46,771 nt of DNA from an uncultured SAR86 cluster bacterium. GTDB taxonomy: Bacteria > Pseudomonadota > Gammaproteobacteria > Magnimaribacterales > AG-339-G14. Made by a program: the position numbers and the translations under genes. Each line of letters starts with the position of its first letter. Position 1 is the stretch's first letter. A model generated the notes under the pieces. The model was not told the DNA's origin, did no database searches, and worked only from the letters and a program-made list of their open reading frames with translations. Below, piece after piece: positions 32,551 through 39,305 of this stretch. Location: contig CACOQX010000007.1 of assembly GCA_902629465.1 (NCBI GenBank), forward strand, positions 1-46,771. The letters run 5' to 3'.

Positions 32551-33935
32551 TTTTTATTTTCTTTTTTAAAAAAATCCAAAAAGATTTTTTCAGCTTGTTG
32601 ATATTTTTCTAGCAAATGTTCTTGCTTTAAATCTAAAGGCCTAGAATGTAAAGTAGCTAAAATATCATTTACAGGCAAGTCAGCAGAAAGATTTCTTAGA
32701 TACTTCGCAAAACCTTTTTTTTGGGTTGAATTCAAAGAAGAAAGTAGCTTTAGTAAGTCATCATTATCTGACCTAACCTCATATGTAATTATTTTTTCTC
32801 TCTCGTCTTCTCTTTTAACCCAATATTTTTTTGGTTCTTCTTTTCCTTTATAGGTATATGTTTTTTTTGAACGCTTAGTTGGTGTTTTTAATACTTCCTT
32901 TAGCAGAATTTTTACTTTCCTAGGTATTTGCAGAGAAGATTTTTTAACATCTACTTCCCAGAGATTATCCAGCTCAACAGGTATATTTATTTCAACTCTT
33001 GCCAAATCATTAAGTTTGTTGTTCATGGTTAAACCTAACCAACCTCCTTCAATAATTAATCGATTTCCTCTATAAAGATAAAGCCCTTGCTTCTTTGAAA
33101 TTTCTTCTGAGCCACCGTATTCGTCTAGCTTTTCTTTACTAAGTCTGTTCCAGTGAGGAATGGTATGAGACTTGATAGAAATCTTAGAAAGTCCTTGCCT
33201 CATAGTTTCTTCCTCTCCCTCTTGATAACCGGAAAGTTTTTTCATAAAAGGATCTATGGGCAAAAGAGCATCTTGATTAACAAAAAAATTTATTTTTTCT
33301 TTGCCTTCTATAAATTTATGAAAATACAAAGAAAGATGTTTTTTAATCGAGCTTATGTCACTAGAAATTTCTGTTTCTAAATCTTGATGATCAGTGTCAT
33401 CATATCTATCCATTTTTTCCCAAATTATTTGAGTGCCAGAAGAATTTAAATTTGATGATATTTCTAGGTAATCCAAACTTTTACATTCTTCTTCGCTTAA
33501 TATCTCTAAAACCCAGTCATTTTCTTTGATAATTCTTTCCACATTCCAGCTAGCTCCAGATATCGGCTTCCCTTTTTTCTTAGAAATCACTGTGAGTACT
33601 TTTGCTTGAGAAAGACTTGCTGTCTTCAAGCCTGAACCAAACCTACCTAAGTCCATTTGATCTCTCTCTTCAGCTGGGTCTTTACAACCTATGACCATGT
33701 TTTCCTGCAACTCTTCGGGACTCATGCCGTAGCCATCGTCAGCTATAGACCAAAATATGTTCTGAGTACCAGGAGGGCATGTGATTGAGATTTTTTTCGC
33801 TTCTGCAGTGACTGAGTTATCAACAATATCTGATATTGCTGATTCAAGCGTATAACCAATTTTAGAGAGCATTTTTATTTCATTCTCAACCTTGGGTCTT
33901 TTTGTAACTGTTTTACGATTGAAACTTTTACTCAT
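32547..33935 (-). CDS. MORC/MutL-like GHKL ATPase
   Basis: 462 residues with the GHKL (Bergerat) ATP-binding fold: ESAISDIVDNSVTAEAKKISIT (31-52, with Asp36 and Asn40), ADDGYGMS (65-72), GRFGSGLKTASLSQA (98-112). This is the ATPase found with Z1 helicases in the prokaryotic MORC-type restriction systems. The second half has the S5-like and MORC-like extension, with KTPTKRSKKTYTYKGKEEPKKYW as a basic strip that could bind DNA. ATP-driven dimer closure on DNA is expected from GHKL relatives. Overlaps both neighbours: eight bases with the TerB-like gene and four with Z1. Confidence 0.88.
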   Translation of the reverse strand: MSKSFNRKTVTKRPKVENEIKMLSKIGYTLESAISDIVDNSVTAEAKKISITCPPGTQNIFWSIADDGYGMSPEELQENMVIGCKDPAEERDQMDLGRFGSGLKTASLSQAKVLTVISKKKGKPISGASWNVERIIKENDWVLEILSEEECKSLDYLEISSNLNSSGTQIIWEKMDRYDDTDHQDLETEISSDISSIKKHLSLYFHKFIEGKEKINFFVNQDALLPIDPFMKKLSGYQEGEEETMRQGLSKISIKSHTIPHWNRLSKEKLDEYGGSEEISKKQGLYLYRGNRLIIEGGWLGLTMNNKLNDLARVEINIPVELDNLWEVDVKKSSLQIPRKVKILLKEVLKTPTKRSKKTYTYKGKEEPKKYWVKREDEREKIITYEVRSDNDDLLKLLSSLNSTQKKGFAKYLRNLSADLPVNDILATLHSRPLDLKQEHLLEKYQQAEKIFLDFFKKENKK

Positions 33936-34266
33936 TTTTATCTAGCATAAAATGCTCTGCTTTTTGATAAGCAATATTTTCTTTAATTTCTAAACCATCT
34001 GCGGTAGCACTTTGCTCTGCAATCTCTAAAGCCAAAGCTTTGTCTTCAGTATTCTCAAAGGGATTGCAATAATCCTCAAGTTGATCGTTAGTAGAAAAGA
34101 ATTCAAAAATCAAATCCTCAAAATTTTTTCTAGTAAGTTTTTTGAATTTATTATTTCGATTTATTAGTTCAAAAATCTTATCTTCTTCGGTTTGTGAAAT
34201 TACCCCATCTTTTGCACAGATACATAGGGACAAAAAAACAAAGGGCTTAGATTCAATTTTTTTCAT
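33928..34266 (-). CDS. TerB-like acidic protein
   Basis: 112 residues with two copies of an acidic helix-turn pattern: CICAKDGVISQTEEDKIFEL (about 16-35) and AEQSATADGLEIKENIAYQKA (about 83-104). The xAxADGx7-8E arrangement is that of TerB/DjlA-type metal-binding helical proteins. TerB-like domains have been connected to stress and DNA-associated defence complexes, so a structural or regulatory role beside the ATPase is plausible. It overlaps the methyltransferase gene by 14 bases and the ATPase gene by eight, so it is made with them. Call is based on pattern only. Confidence 0.6.
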   Translation of the reverse strand: MKKIESKPFVFLSLCICAKDGVISQTEEDKIFELINRNNKFKKLTRKNFEDLIFEFFSTNDQLEDYCNPFENTEDKALALEIAEQSATADGLEIKENIAYQKAEHFMLDKNE

Positions 34267-35212
34267 TTTCTTTTAATGCAGAAAGCATATTTTTTGCAAT
34301 CTCTTTGACAACTGGTACGGCAACAGCATTTCCAAATTGCCTGTAAGCTTGATTATCACTCACTGGTAAATTCTCCCATCTTTTTGGAAAACCTTGAAGT
34401 CTCGCACATTCTTTGGGAGTTAACTTTCTAGGATTTTTTCGTTTTCCCCGAGAGATTAGAATCTCCGATCCATCTTTGTAATATCTAGAAGATAAAGTTC
34501 TTGTATAACTATCTTTTTCATCATTAAGAGTAAAACCAAAGCCTTTTCCTTCTGCTAAGTTTCTCTTTTTTCTTATTTTATGGCTCCTCCACAATTTTCC
34601 AGAAATGATATATTTTTTTTCAACTTCATCAGAAGGCTCTAAAATATTTGATAGGCAAGTTTTTCTTTTTCTTTTGGATGGAAAGTGGAAATCCACATTC
34701 TTTTTAAAACCAACAATGAAAAGTCTTTTTCTGTTTTGCGGTAATCCAAAATCCCTTGAATTTAATATTGTTGGACAATCAGGAAAAAAATAACCCAACT
34801 CTTTTTCTAAGATATTCATGATTGTTTCAAAGGTCTTTCCGCCATCGTTTGATTTAAGACCAGGTACATTTTCTAACAAAAATGCTTTTGGTTTATGAAA
34901 CTTTATTATTCTGGAAATTTCATAAAATAGAGTTCCACGAGTGTCTTTGAAACCTTTCTTTTTCCCAGCATTTGAGAAAGGTTGACATGGAAAGCCTGCA
35001 AGCAAAATATCATGCGAGGGTATTTCCTTTGCCGGAGTTTTGGTTATGTCAGCATTTATAAGATTTTCATCCTCCTTGAACATTACAGCGTAACTAGTTC
35101 TAGCAAATTTATCTATTTCTGAAGAAAATACACATCGACCCCCAAGTTTTTCAAACGGTATTCTCATTCCGCCAATACCTGAAAATAAATCAATAAAGTT
35201 AAACTTATCCAC
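34253..35212 (-). CDS. dcm: DNA (cytosine-5-)-methyltransferase
   Basis: 319 residues, complete and with all main motifs in order: I, FIDLFSGIGGMR (6-17); IV, AGFPCQPFSNAG (72-83, catalytic Cys76); VI, FLLENVPGL (111-119); VIII, NRKRLFIVGF (160-169); IX, RLQGFPKRW; X, QFGNAVAVPVV. It transfers a methyl group from SAM to C5 of cytosine; the target-recognition part between VIII and IX is short, and the recognised sequence cannot be told. No Vsr-type repair nuclease lies next to it, although Vsr often accompanies this set. Seven bases after RmuC and overlapping the TerB-like gene. The symbol denotes the family only. Confidence 0.94.
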   Translation of the reverse strand: MDKFNFIDLFSGIGGMRIPFEKLGGRCVFSSEIDKFARTSYAVMFKEDENLINADITKTPAKEIPSHDILLAGFPCQPFSNAGKKKGFKDTRGTLFYEISRIIKFHKPKAFLLENVPGLKSNDGGKTFETIMNILEKELGYFFPDCPTILNSRDFGLPQNRKRLFIVGFKKNVDFHFPSKRKRKTCLSNILEPSDEVEKKYIISGKLWRSHKIRKKRNLAEGKGFGFTLNDEKDSYTRTLSSRYYKDGSEILISRGKRKNPRKLTPKECARLQGFPKRWENLPVSDNQAYRQFGNAVAVPVVKEIAKNMLSALKENEKN

Positions 35213-35219
35213 TTAGTGT

Positions 35220-36110
35220 CTAATTTTCTTCTTCTAAGTTTTCAGCTCCTTTTTCAAGTTTTCTGCCAAGGACATTAATTCTAGTTTGCACTTTTTGGAC
35301 GTCTTTCAGTGCTCCATCTAATTTTTTCATTGCTGATTCCGTGCTTAAGTCAAAATTTGAAAACTCTTTCTGAATACCTCTGACTACCTTCGCTACCTTC
35401 GCTGCTGTTTCATTCAATTTAAGATAATGATGTCCGACGCGAACCGTATCGAGAAATGCTGCAAGAGTATTAGGACCCTGAATCAAGACTTTCTTATCGG
35501 TTAGACACTCTTGTCTTAAATCTTCTATTTGGTCTACAAGATCAACTAATTTTTCTGATGCTATATATAAAATCGCATAGTTCGATGTAGTATTTTGTAA
35601 AATATATTTTTCTGAGATATCTGAGGCATCTCTTAATATTGCGGTTCTCAAATCTCTCAAAACAGTTTTGCGATCTCTGTCCGTTGATGCACTTTGATAA
35701 TTATTGTATTGACCAACATAAAGCTTTGAATCTATCGGAACCTTTATACCGTCTGCAGTAATAACTGCACAATCAACTTGGTCTGAAGTTTCAGGATTAA
35801 TTATGTGTTGAAAATGATAACTCCCATCCGGCATGATATCTCTAACGATAGATTCTAGACTCCATTCTCCTAGCCTACCTGTTGTAACATTGCCACCGAG
35901 AAATCTATTCAATTCTCCAAGTGGGGTAGTTACTGATAAAAGTCCTTCATTTATCTTGTTTATATCTTGAGCCAACGTATCTATTTTTTGTATCTGGCTG
36001 GCACTCTCATTTTTATTAAGAAAAGATGTTTCTCTTTGGGATATCAAGATATAAACAAGCAAGAAAATAACTACTAACAATCCAATGAATAATAAAGTAT
36101 CAACCATCAT
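35220..36110 (-). CDS. Short RmuC-family protein, membrane-anchored
   Basis: 296 residues. One membrane segment at about 5-23 (TLLFIGLLVVIFLLVYILIS), a coiled stretch, then the RmuC core: GRLGEWSLESIVRDIMPDG (about 78-96), VPIDSKL, ILYIASEKL and VLIQGPNTLAAFLDTVRVGHHYLK. The core has a PD-(D/E)XK-like fold in RmuC, where it limits recombination between repeats. Chromosomal RmuC proteins are usually over 400 residues; this short form skips much of the N-terminal coiled coil. It is the one recognisably recombination-related member of the restriction operon. It starts inside the last codons of the upstream gene (11-base overlap, ATGATG). Confidence 0.84.
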   Translation of the reverse strand: MMVDTLLFIGLLVVIFLLVYILISQRETSFLNKNESASQIQKIDTLAQDINKINEGLLSVTTPLGELNRFLGGNVTTGRLGEWSLESIVRDIMPDGSYHFQHIINPETSDQVDCAVITADGIKVPIDSKLYVGQYNNYQSASTDRDRKTVLRDLRTAILRDASDISEKYILQNTTSNYAILYIASEKLVDLVDQIEDLRQECLTDKKVLIQGPNTLAAFLDTVRVGHHYLKLNETAAKVAKVVRGIQKEFSNFDLSTESAMKKLDGALKDVQKVQTRINVLGRKLEKGAENLEEEN

Positions 36111-36576
36111 TTTCTTTTCTATACCACAAGGTTAAAGTTCCGATTTGTTTTTTAATTACACTTAAATCATTTTTTAGATTATCGATTTCTCTATCGAGAT
36201 TCTGAAAATCCTCTTTAGAATTATTTTTTTCAGTTTTTCTATCTTCTATAAAATTTGTTACATAATTAGGTAATTTCACTTTCAAGTCTTTATATAGAGC
36301 TGCATCAAGAGTTTTAATATTTTCATATTGAGAAATATCTCTTTCAAGTAAGAAATTTATTTTTTCTTCATTAGAAGTCTCTTTGAGAGAAATACTAAGC
36401 CAACTTTTATCAAGCGCACCATACAGAGATCTGAAAATAGATATAATCTCATCTTTTTCAAATTTGTAATTATTACCCGCTAATGCATTTACAGATTCTA
36501 TGGCATCAATAACTTTCTTGACTCTTTTTTGAGAAACTCTTAAAAATCTTTCTCTTCTTTTATCTATATTATCCAT
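36100..36576 (-). CDS. Helical/coiled-coil protein, unknown
   Basis: 158 residues from the ATG at 36576; an in-frame TTG at 36642 would add 22 hydrophobic residues that overlap the end of the WYL gene, which I consider less likely. The protein is charged and helical, with basic N-terminus (DKRRERFLRVSQKRVKKVIDAIES) and a C-terminal coiled coil (FQNLDREIDNLKNDLSVIKKQIGTL). No family recognised. Sits between the WYL regulator and RmuC in the operon and overlaps RmuC by 11 bases; a coiled-coil partner for the membrane-bound RmuC would be a fair guess. Confidence 0.62.
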   Translation of the reverse strand: MDNIDKRRERFLRVSQKRVKKVIDAIESVNALAGNNYKFEKDEIISIFRSLYGALDKSWLSISLKETSNEEKINFLLERDISQYENIKTLDAALYKDLKVKLPNYVTNFIEDRKTEKNNSKEDFQNLDREIDNLKNDLSVIKKQIGTLTLWYRKENDG

Positions 36577-36610
36577 TTGTATATTTAATTTATTATATTT
36601 TAAAAATATT

Positions 36611-37609
36611 TTAACTATATATAGAATTAAGAGATTCCGCAAGCTTTTGAAACTTCTTTCTTAATCTTCTTGGCTTTAAAACTTCAACATCTGAACCGAA
36701 GCTCATCAACCATTGTTCAAATTGCAAGGTATCGGGAATCCTAGCTTTGATTCTCAATTTGTCATTATCTAGTTCTTGAACTGTTTGAGTATCATTTAAA
36801 GGTGTTTCTAAAAGATGATAAGCCATGGTTTTATCAAAGATTGCCTCGAAAGTGTAAAGATTTTTGCTATAAGTAAAACCTAAATTATTTCTATGAATGA
36901 ATTCCTCCATATCAAAGTTTTCGGGCTCATTTGAGGCTTCATTCAAGAGTTCCACTCTTTCAAATCTTTGCAGAGGTAAATATCTTGGTTCAATTTCATC
37001 TTCATCCATCATGCAAATTAAATAATGCATACTGCCTTTTATAACTATCCCCAAAGGGTGTATGTGTCTCTCATCAGAAGTTTCGCTTCCTCTTTTTTTA
37101 TATAGAGCTTTAATTTGTATGCTTTCATAGACGGCTCGGTAAAGCTTTTGTCTTATTTCTAAGCTGACTTTAGGATCTTTAAATCTGATACTTTCCGGAA
37201 TTACTTTTACACGCTTTCGCCAATTCAGTAACTTTGACTTTTCATTTCCTATCAAAACACTTTCAGCGCGATTAAAAAAAGCTTCGATTCTTTTAAAATT
37301 GGCTTTGGGCATTAAAGGCTCGAGATATTGAGCAGCCAAAGAAAATGTTAATGCTTGGATGGGGTCCATCGCAGGCGATTCATAACCCTTAGCGTCTTTT
37401 TTCCAACTCCAACCAAAGGGATGGGAGCGCTCATCACTGACGATAGGGAATAATCTAGATAATTCCTGTAAATCTCTTTGGATAGTCCTTAAAGTTGCCT
37501 CATAGCCTAAGGCGCCTAATTTTTCCTTAATTTCGTTAGTGAAAGTTTTCGCTGGATAGCGAGGAATCAATTCCATCATACTTATTTGACGCAAAAGAGT
37601 GTCACTCAT
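36611..37609 (-). CDS. WYL-domain transcriptional regulator
   Basis: 332 residues from the ATG at 37609, chosen because AAGGAG lies at a good distance upstream and the start overlaps the previous stop by eight bases; a longer reading would run further into the previous gene. N-terminal winged helix (LLRQISMMELIPRYPAKTFTNEIKE, then TLRTIQRDLQELSRLFPIV), a central WYL domain with HPLGIVIKGSMHYLICMM and PRYLPLQRFERVELL, and a C-terminal WCX part (EQWLMSFGSDVEVLKP). WYL proteins such as BrxR control defence genes. A 17-bp motif lies ahead of its operon and ahead of the left arm, probably its operators. Confidence 0.88.
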   Translation of the reverse strand: MSDTLLRQISMMELIPRYPAKTFTNEIKEKLGALGYEATLRTIQRDLQELSRLFPIVSDERSHPFGWSWKKDAKGYESPAMDPIQALTFSLAAQYLEPLMPKANFKRIEAFFNRAESVLIGNEKSKLLNWRKRVKVIPESIRFKDPKVSLEIRQKLYRAVYESIQIKALYKKRGSETSDERHIHPLGIVIKGSMHYLICMMDEDEIEPRYLPLQRFERVELLNEASNEPENFDMEEFIHRNNLGFTYSKNLYTFEAIFDKTMAYHLLETPLNDTQTVQELDNDKLRIKARIPDTLQFEQWLMSFGSDVEVLKPRRLRKKFQKLAESLNSIYS

Positions 37610-37811
37610 TACAAAAGTACTCCTTATCTTTTTGCGATGCTTCCCAGGCCTTGAATATTTCTGGATCTCCACCAGCATTGGTATGAATTTCTATGCTCGT
37701 AAGAAGCTTTTCACCTTTAACCAAAAAGTAAACTCCTGTAAAACCTTCTTTAATTATTCGCCCATCCGTTAGAATTTCATTCATAAGTTCTTTGTTTTTA
37801 TCTTTACTCAT
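37602..37811 (-). CDS. 69-residue protein, first gene of the long operon
   Basis: 69 residues: MSKDKNKELMNEILTDGRII, then KEGFTGVYFLVKGEKLLTSIEIHTNAGGDPEIF and a final helix. Soluble, mixed alpha/beta, with no recognised family. It opens the operon 23 bp after the right copy of the 17-bp motif and overlaps the WYL start by eight bases; its final codons contain the WYL ribosome site. It may work with the WYL regulator. Confidence 0.65.
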   Translation of the reverse strand: MSKDKNKELMNEILTDGRIIKEGFTGVYFLVKGEKLLTSIEIHTNAGGDPEIFKAWEASQKDKEYFCNE

Positions 37812-37834
37812 AGTAACAATTTTAAATCATAATG

Positions 37835-37851
37835 ACGACATGATTTGTCGC
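37835..37851. promoter_or_regulatory. 17-bp island-flanking motif, right copy (ACGACATGATTTGTCGC)
   Basis: ACGACATGATTTGTCGC starts 23 bp before the first start codon of the minus-strand operon. In this copy the dyad is CGACA-N5-TGTCG (37836-37840 and 37846-37850). For the minus-strand promoter TATGAT can serve as -10, and the motif then overlaps the -35 region, a repressor's place. It matches the left copy at 16 of 17 positions. Confidence 0.6.
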
Positions 37852-37872
37852 TATCCTGAATATAATGCAGTT

Positions 37873-38061
37873 ATGGGAAATTTAGAGGATATCTGTCTTA
37901 AGCTAATAGGGAATATGGACGAAAATCAATTTGAATTTTATAAAAATATTTATGAGAATTTGTTGGAAAAAGAAGGCAAACACTTGGATTCTTACGAAAA
38001 TTTCAACTTAGCAGTTAAAATACTAAGTCAAAAAAATACTGAAATCCCAAAATCTCATTAG
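37873..38061 (+). CDS. Small helical protein, unknown
   Basis: 62 residues from the ATG at 37873 (MGNLEDICLKLIGNMDENQF onward), soluble and helical, with no family recognised. TATAAT at 37861-37866 lies six bases before this ATG, so it could be a leaderless message. An in-frame ATG at 37841 would add 11 residues beginning MICRYPEYN and lies inside the 17-bp motif; a still earlier start overlaps the 69-aa gene and is unlikely. Followed after seven bases by the HAD phosphatase gene. Confidence 0.55.
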   Translation: MGNLEDICLKLIGNMDENQFEFYKNIYENLLEKEGKHLDSYENFNLAVKILSQKNTEIPKSH

Positions 38062-38068
38062 GAATTAA

Positions 38069-38656
38069 ATGGATTCAAAAAGTAAAATTGGCCTTACTAT
38101 TTTCGACATAGATGAGACCCTCTTTCAGACCAAAGCCAAAGTTCAAGTTTCTAAAGAAGGCAAGGTTGTCAAAATCTTAGATAATCAACAATACAATACA
38201 TATCGATTAAAGAAGGGTGAGTCATTTAACTATGGACAATTCAAATCTGCCAAAATTTTTAAAGAAACTTCCACACCCATTGCTAAAGTAATCAAAAGGG
38301 CAAAACGAATCATTCATTTTGCCACTCGTAAAGGGTCAAAAGTTATTATCGTCACAGCAAGACAGGACATGGATGATAAAAAACTTTTCAAAGAAGCATT
38401 TAAAGCACAAGGCATTGATATCGGCAGAGTGTATGTCGAGCGAGCTGGGAATATCGGAAAGGAAACAGCTAGTGAAAATAAAGTAGTAATTTTCAAAAGA
38501 TATTTAGATACAGGGTGCTATGCAAGAATTAGATTGTTTGATGATGATAAAAATAATTTAAAAGCTTTTATGTCGCTTGAAGAAGAATATCCCAAAGTTG
38601 ATTTCAATGGATACCAAGTTTTCAAATCAGGAAATATTAAGAAACTAAAATCTTAA
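38069..38656 (+). CDS. HAD-superfamily phosphatase, polynucleotide-phosphatase-like
   Basis: 195 residues of the HAD fold. Motif I FDIDETLFQT (Asp13, Asp15, Thr17), motif II around IVTARQD (about 94-100), and the Lys/Asp part GIDIGRVYVERAGNIG with RLFDDDKNNL (motif III/IV region with Asp155-157). The TARQD and FDDDKNN pattern is like 3'-phosphatase domains of phage polynucleotide kinases, but no kinase domain is present. Likely acts on a phosphorylated end or small phosphate ester. Convergent with dsbB, only two bases apart. Confidence 0.8.
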   Translation: MDSKSKIGLTIFDIDETLFQTKAKVQVSKEGKVVKILDNQQYNTYRLKKGESFNYGQFKSAKIFKETSTPIAKVIKRAKRIIHFATRKGSKVIIVTARQDMDDKKLFKEAFKAQGIDIGRVYVERAGNIGKETASENKVVIFKRYLDTGCYARIRLFDDDKNNLKAFMSLEEEYPKVDFNGYQVFKSGNIKKLKS

Positions 38657-38658
38657 TT

Positions 38659-39270
38659 CTATTTCTCTTCTCTTTCTGAGGATGATGCTTCAGCAATATC
38701 GCGCATTTCATCGGATGAATACATGTCTTTGTAGTATCTTACTGTTGATTGAGAAGATAAAAATTCTCTAATTTTTTTATCATTTTCTACAGCAGTTAAA
38801 AAACCCCTGATAGACACAAGAAAAATCAATCCGCAACAAATTAGAACCCAACCTGGAATGGATATCCCTAAAAGACTCCACATCACTTCGGCACAATTTC
38901 CATCACCTATGAATAATTGAATCAATGCATCAGAAATAAAGTTGTTATCTAATAAATAATTCAAATCAGGACCACAAGAGGGAACGCGATCTGGCGGCAA
39001 AGATTGCAGGTATAAATGTCTTATTGCTGAAGCTCCACCTGCAGTGCTGAAGAAAGCTGTCAGTCCTAAATAAAATTTGTACATTTTGTTATGCAAAATG
39101 CCAATCAATGCAGCGGCTCCAGCTAAAGCAACAGCTATTCTTTGCACGATGCACATGGGACAGGGTTCGAGCCCAAGTTGGTATTCCATGTAAAATGCAG
39201 TAGCAATTAAACCGATGCAAGCAACCAAAATTAAAGTTAAAACAACACGCGTTTCTTGCAGCAAATTCAT
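38659..39270 (-). CDS. dsbB: Disulfide bond formation protein DsbB
   Basis: 203 residues with four membrane segments. Active-site CxxC is CPMC (Cys37, Cys40) at the end of the first span; a second Cys pair Cys99 and Cys126 lies in the periplasmic loop (VPSCGPDLNYLL and GDGNCAEVMW). This is the full DsbB set that reoxidises DsbA and passes electrons to quinone. A 30-residue cytosolic C-terminal tail is extra. DsbA is encoded about 4 kb away at 43427-44050. Divergent from polA with 35 bp between them. Confidence 0.93.
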   Translation of the reverse strand: MNLLQETRVVLTLILVACIGLIATAFYMEYQLGLEPCPMCIVQRIAVALAGAAALIGILHNKMYKFYLGLTAFFSTAGGASAIRHLYLQSLPPDRVPSCGPDLNYLLDNNFISDALIQLFIGDGNCAEVMWSLLGISIPGWVLICCGLIFLVSIRGFLTAVENDKKIREFLSSQSTVRYYKDMYSSDEMRDIAEASSSEREEK

Positions 39271-39305
39271 GGTATAAGTATAACGAAATTTAGGTAAAAA
39301 ATTTT

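Noticed and set aside
36577-36642. Longer form of the coiled-coil protein from a TTG, adding a hydrophobic N-terminus
   Set aside because: The added part overlaps the end of the WYL gene, has no ribosome site and starts with a rare codon, while ATG at 36576 gives a soluble helical protein.
19620-37811. BREX, DISARM, Dnd or CRISPR-Cas system as explanation of the island
   Set aside because: No PglX/PglZ/BrxC, no DrmA/DrmB/PLD protein, no DndB-E and no repeat array or cas operon are seen. A Cas4-like nuclease and a WYL regulator alone do not make any of these.
37792-37872. Longer start (MFLSLLIVTILNHNDD) for the small gene at the island's right edge
   Set aside because: It would overlap the start of the 69-aa gene on the other strand and run through the motif and promoter region, with no ribosome site. 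The ATG at 37873 is simpler.
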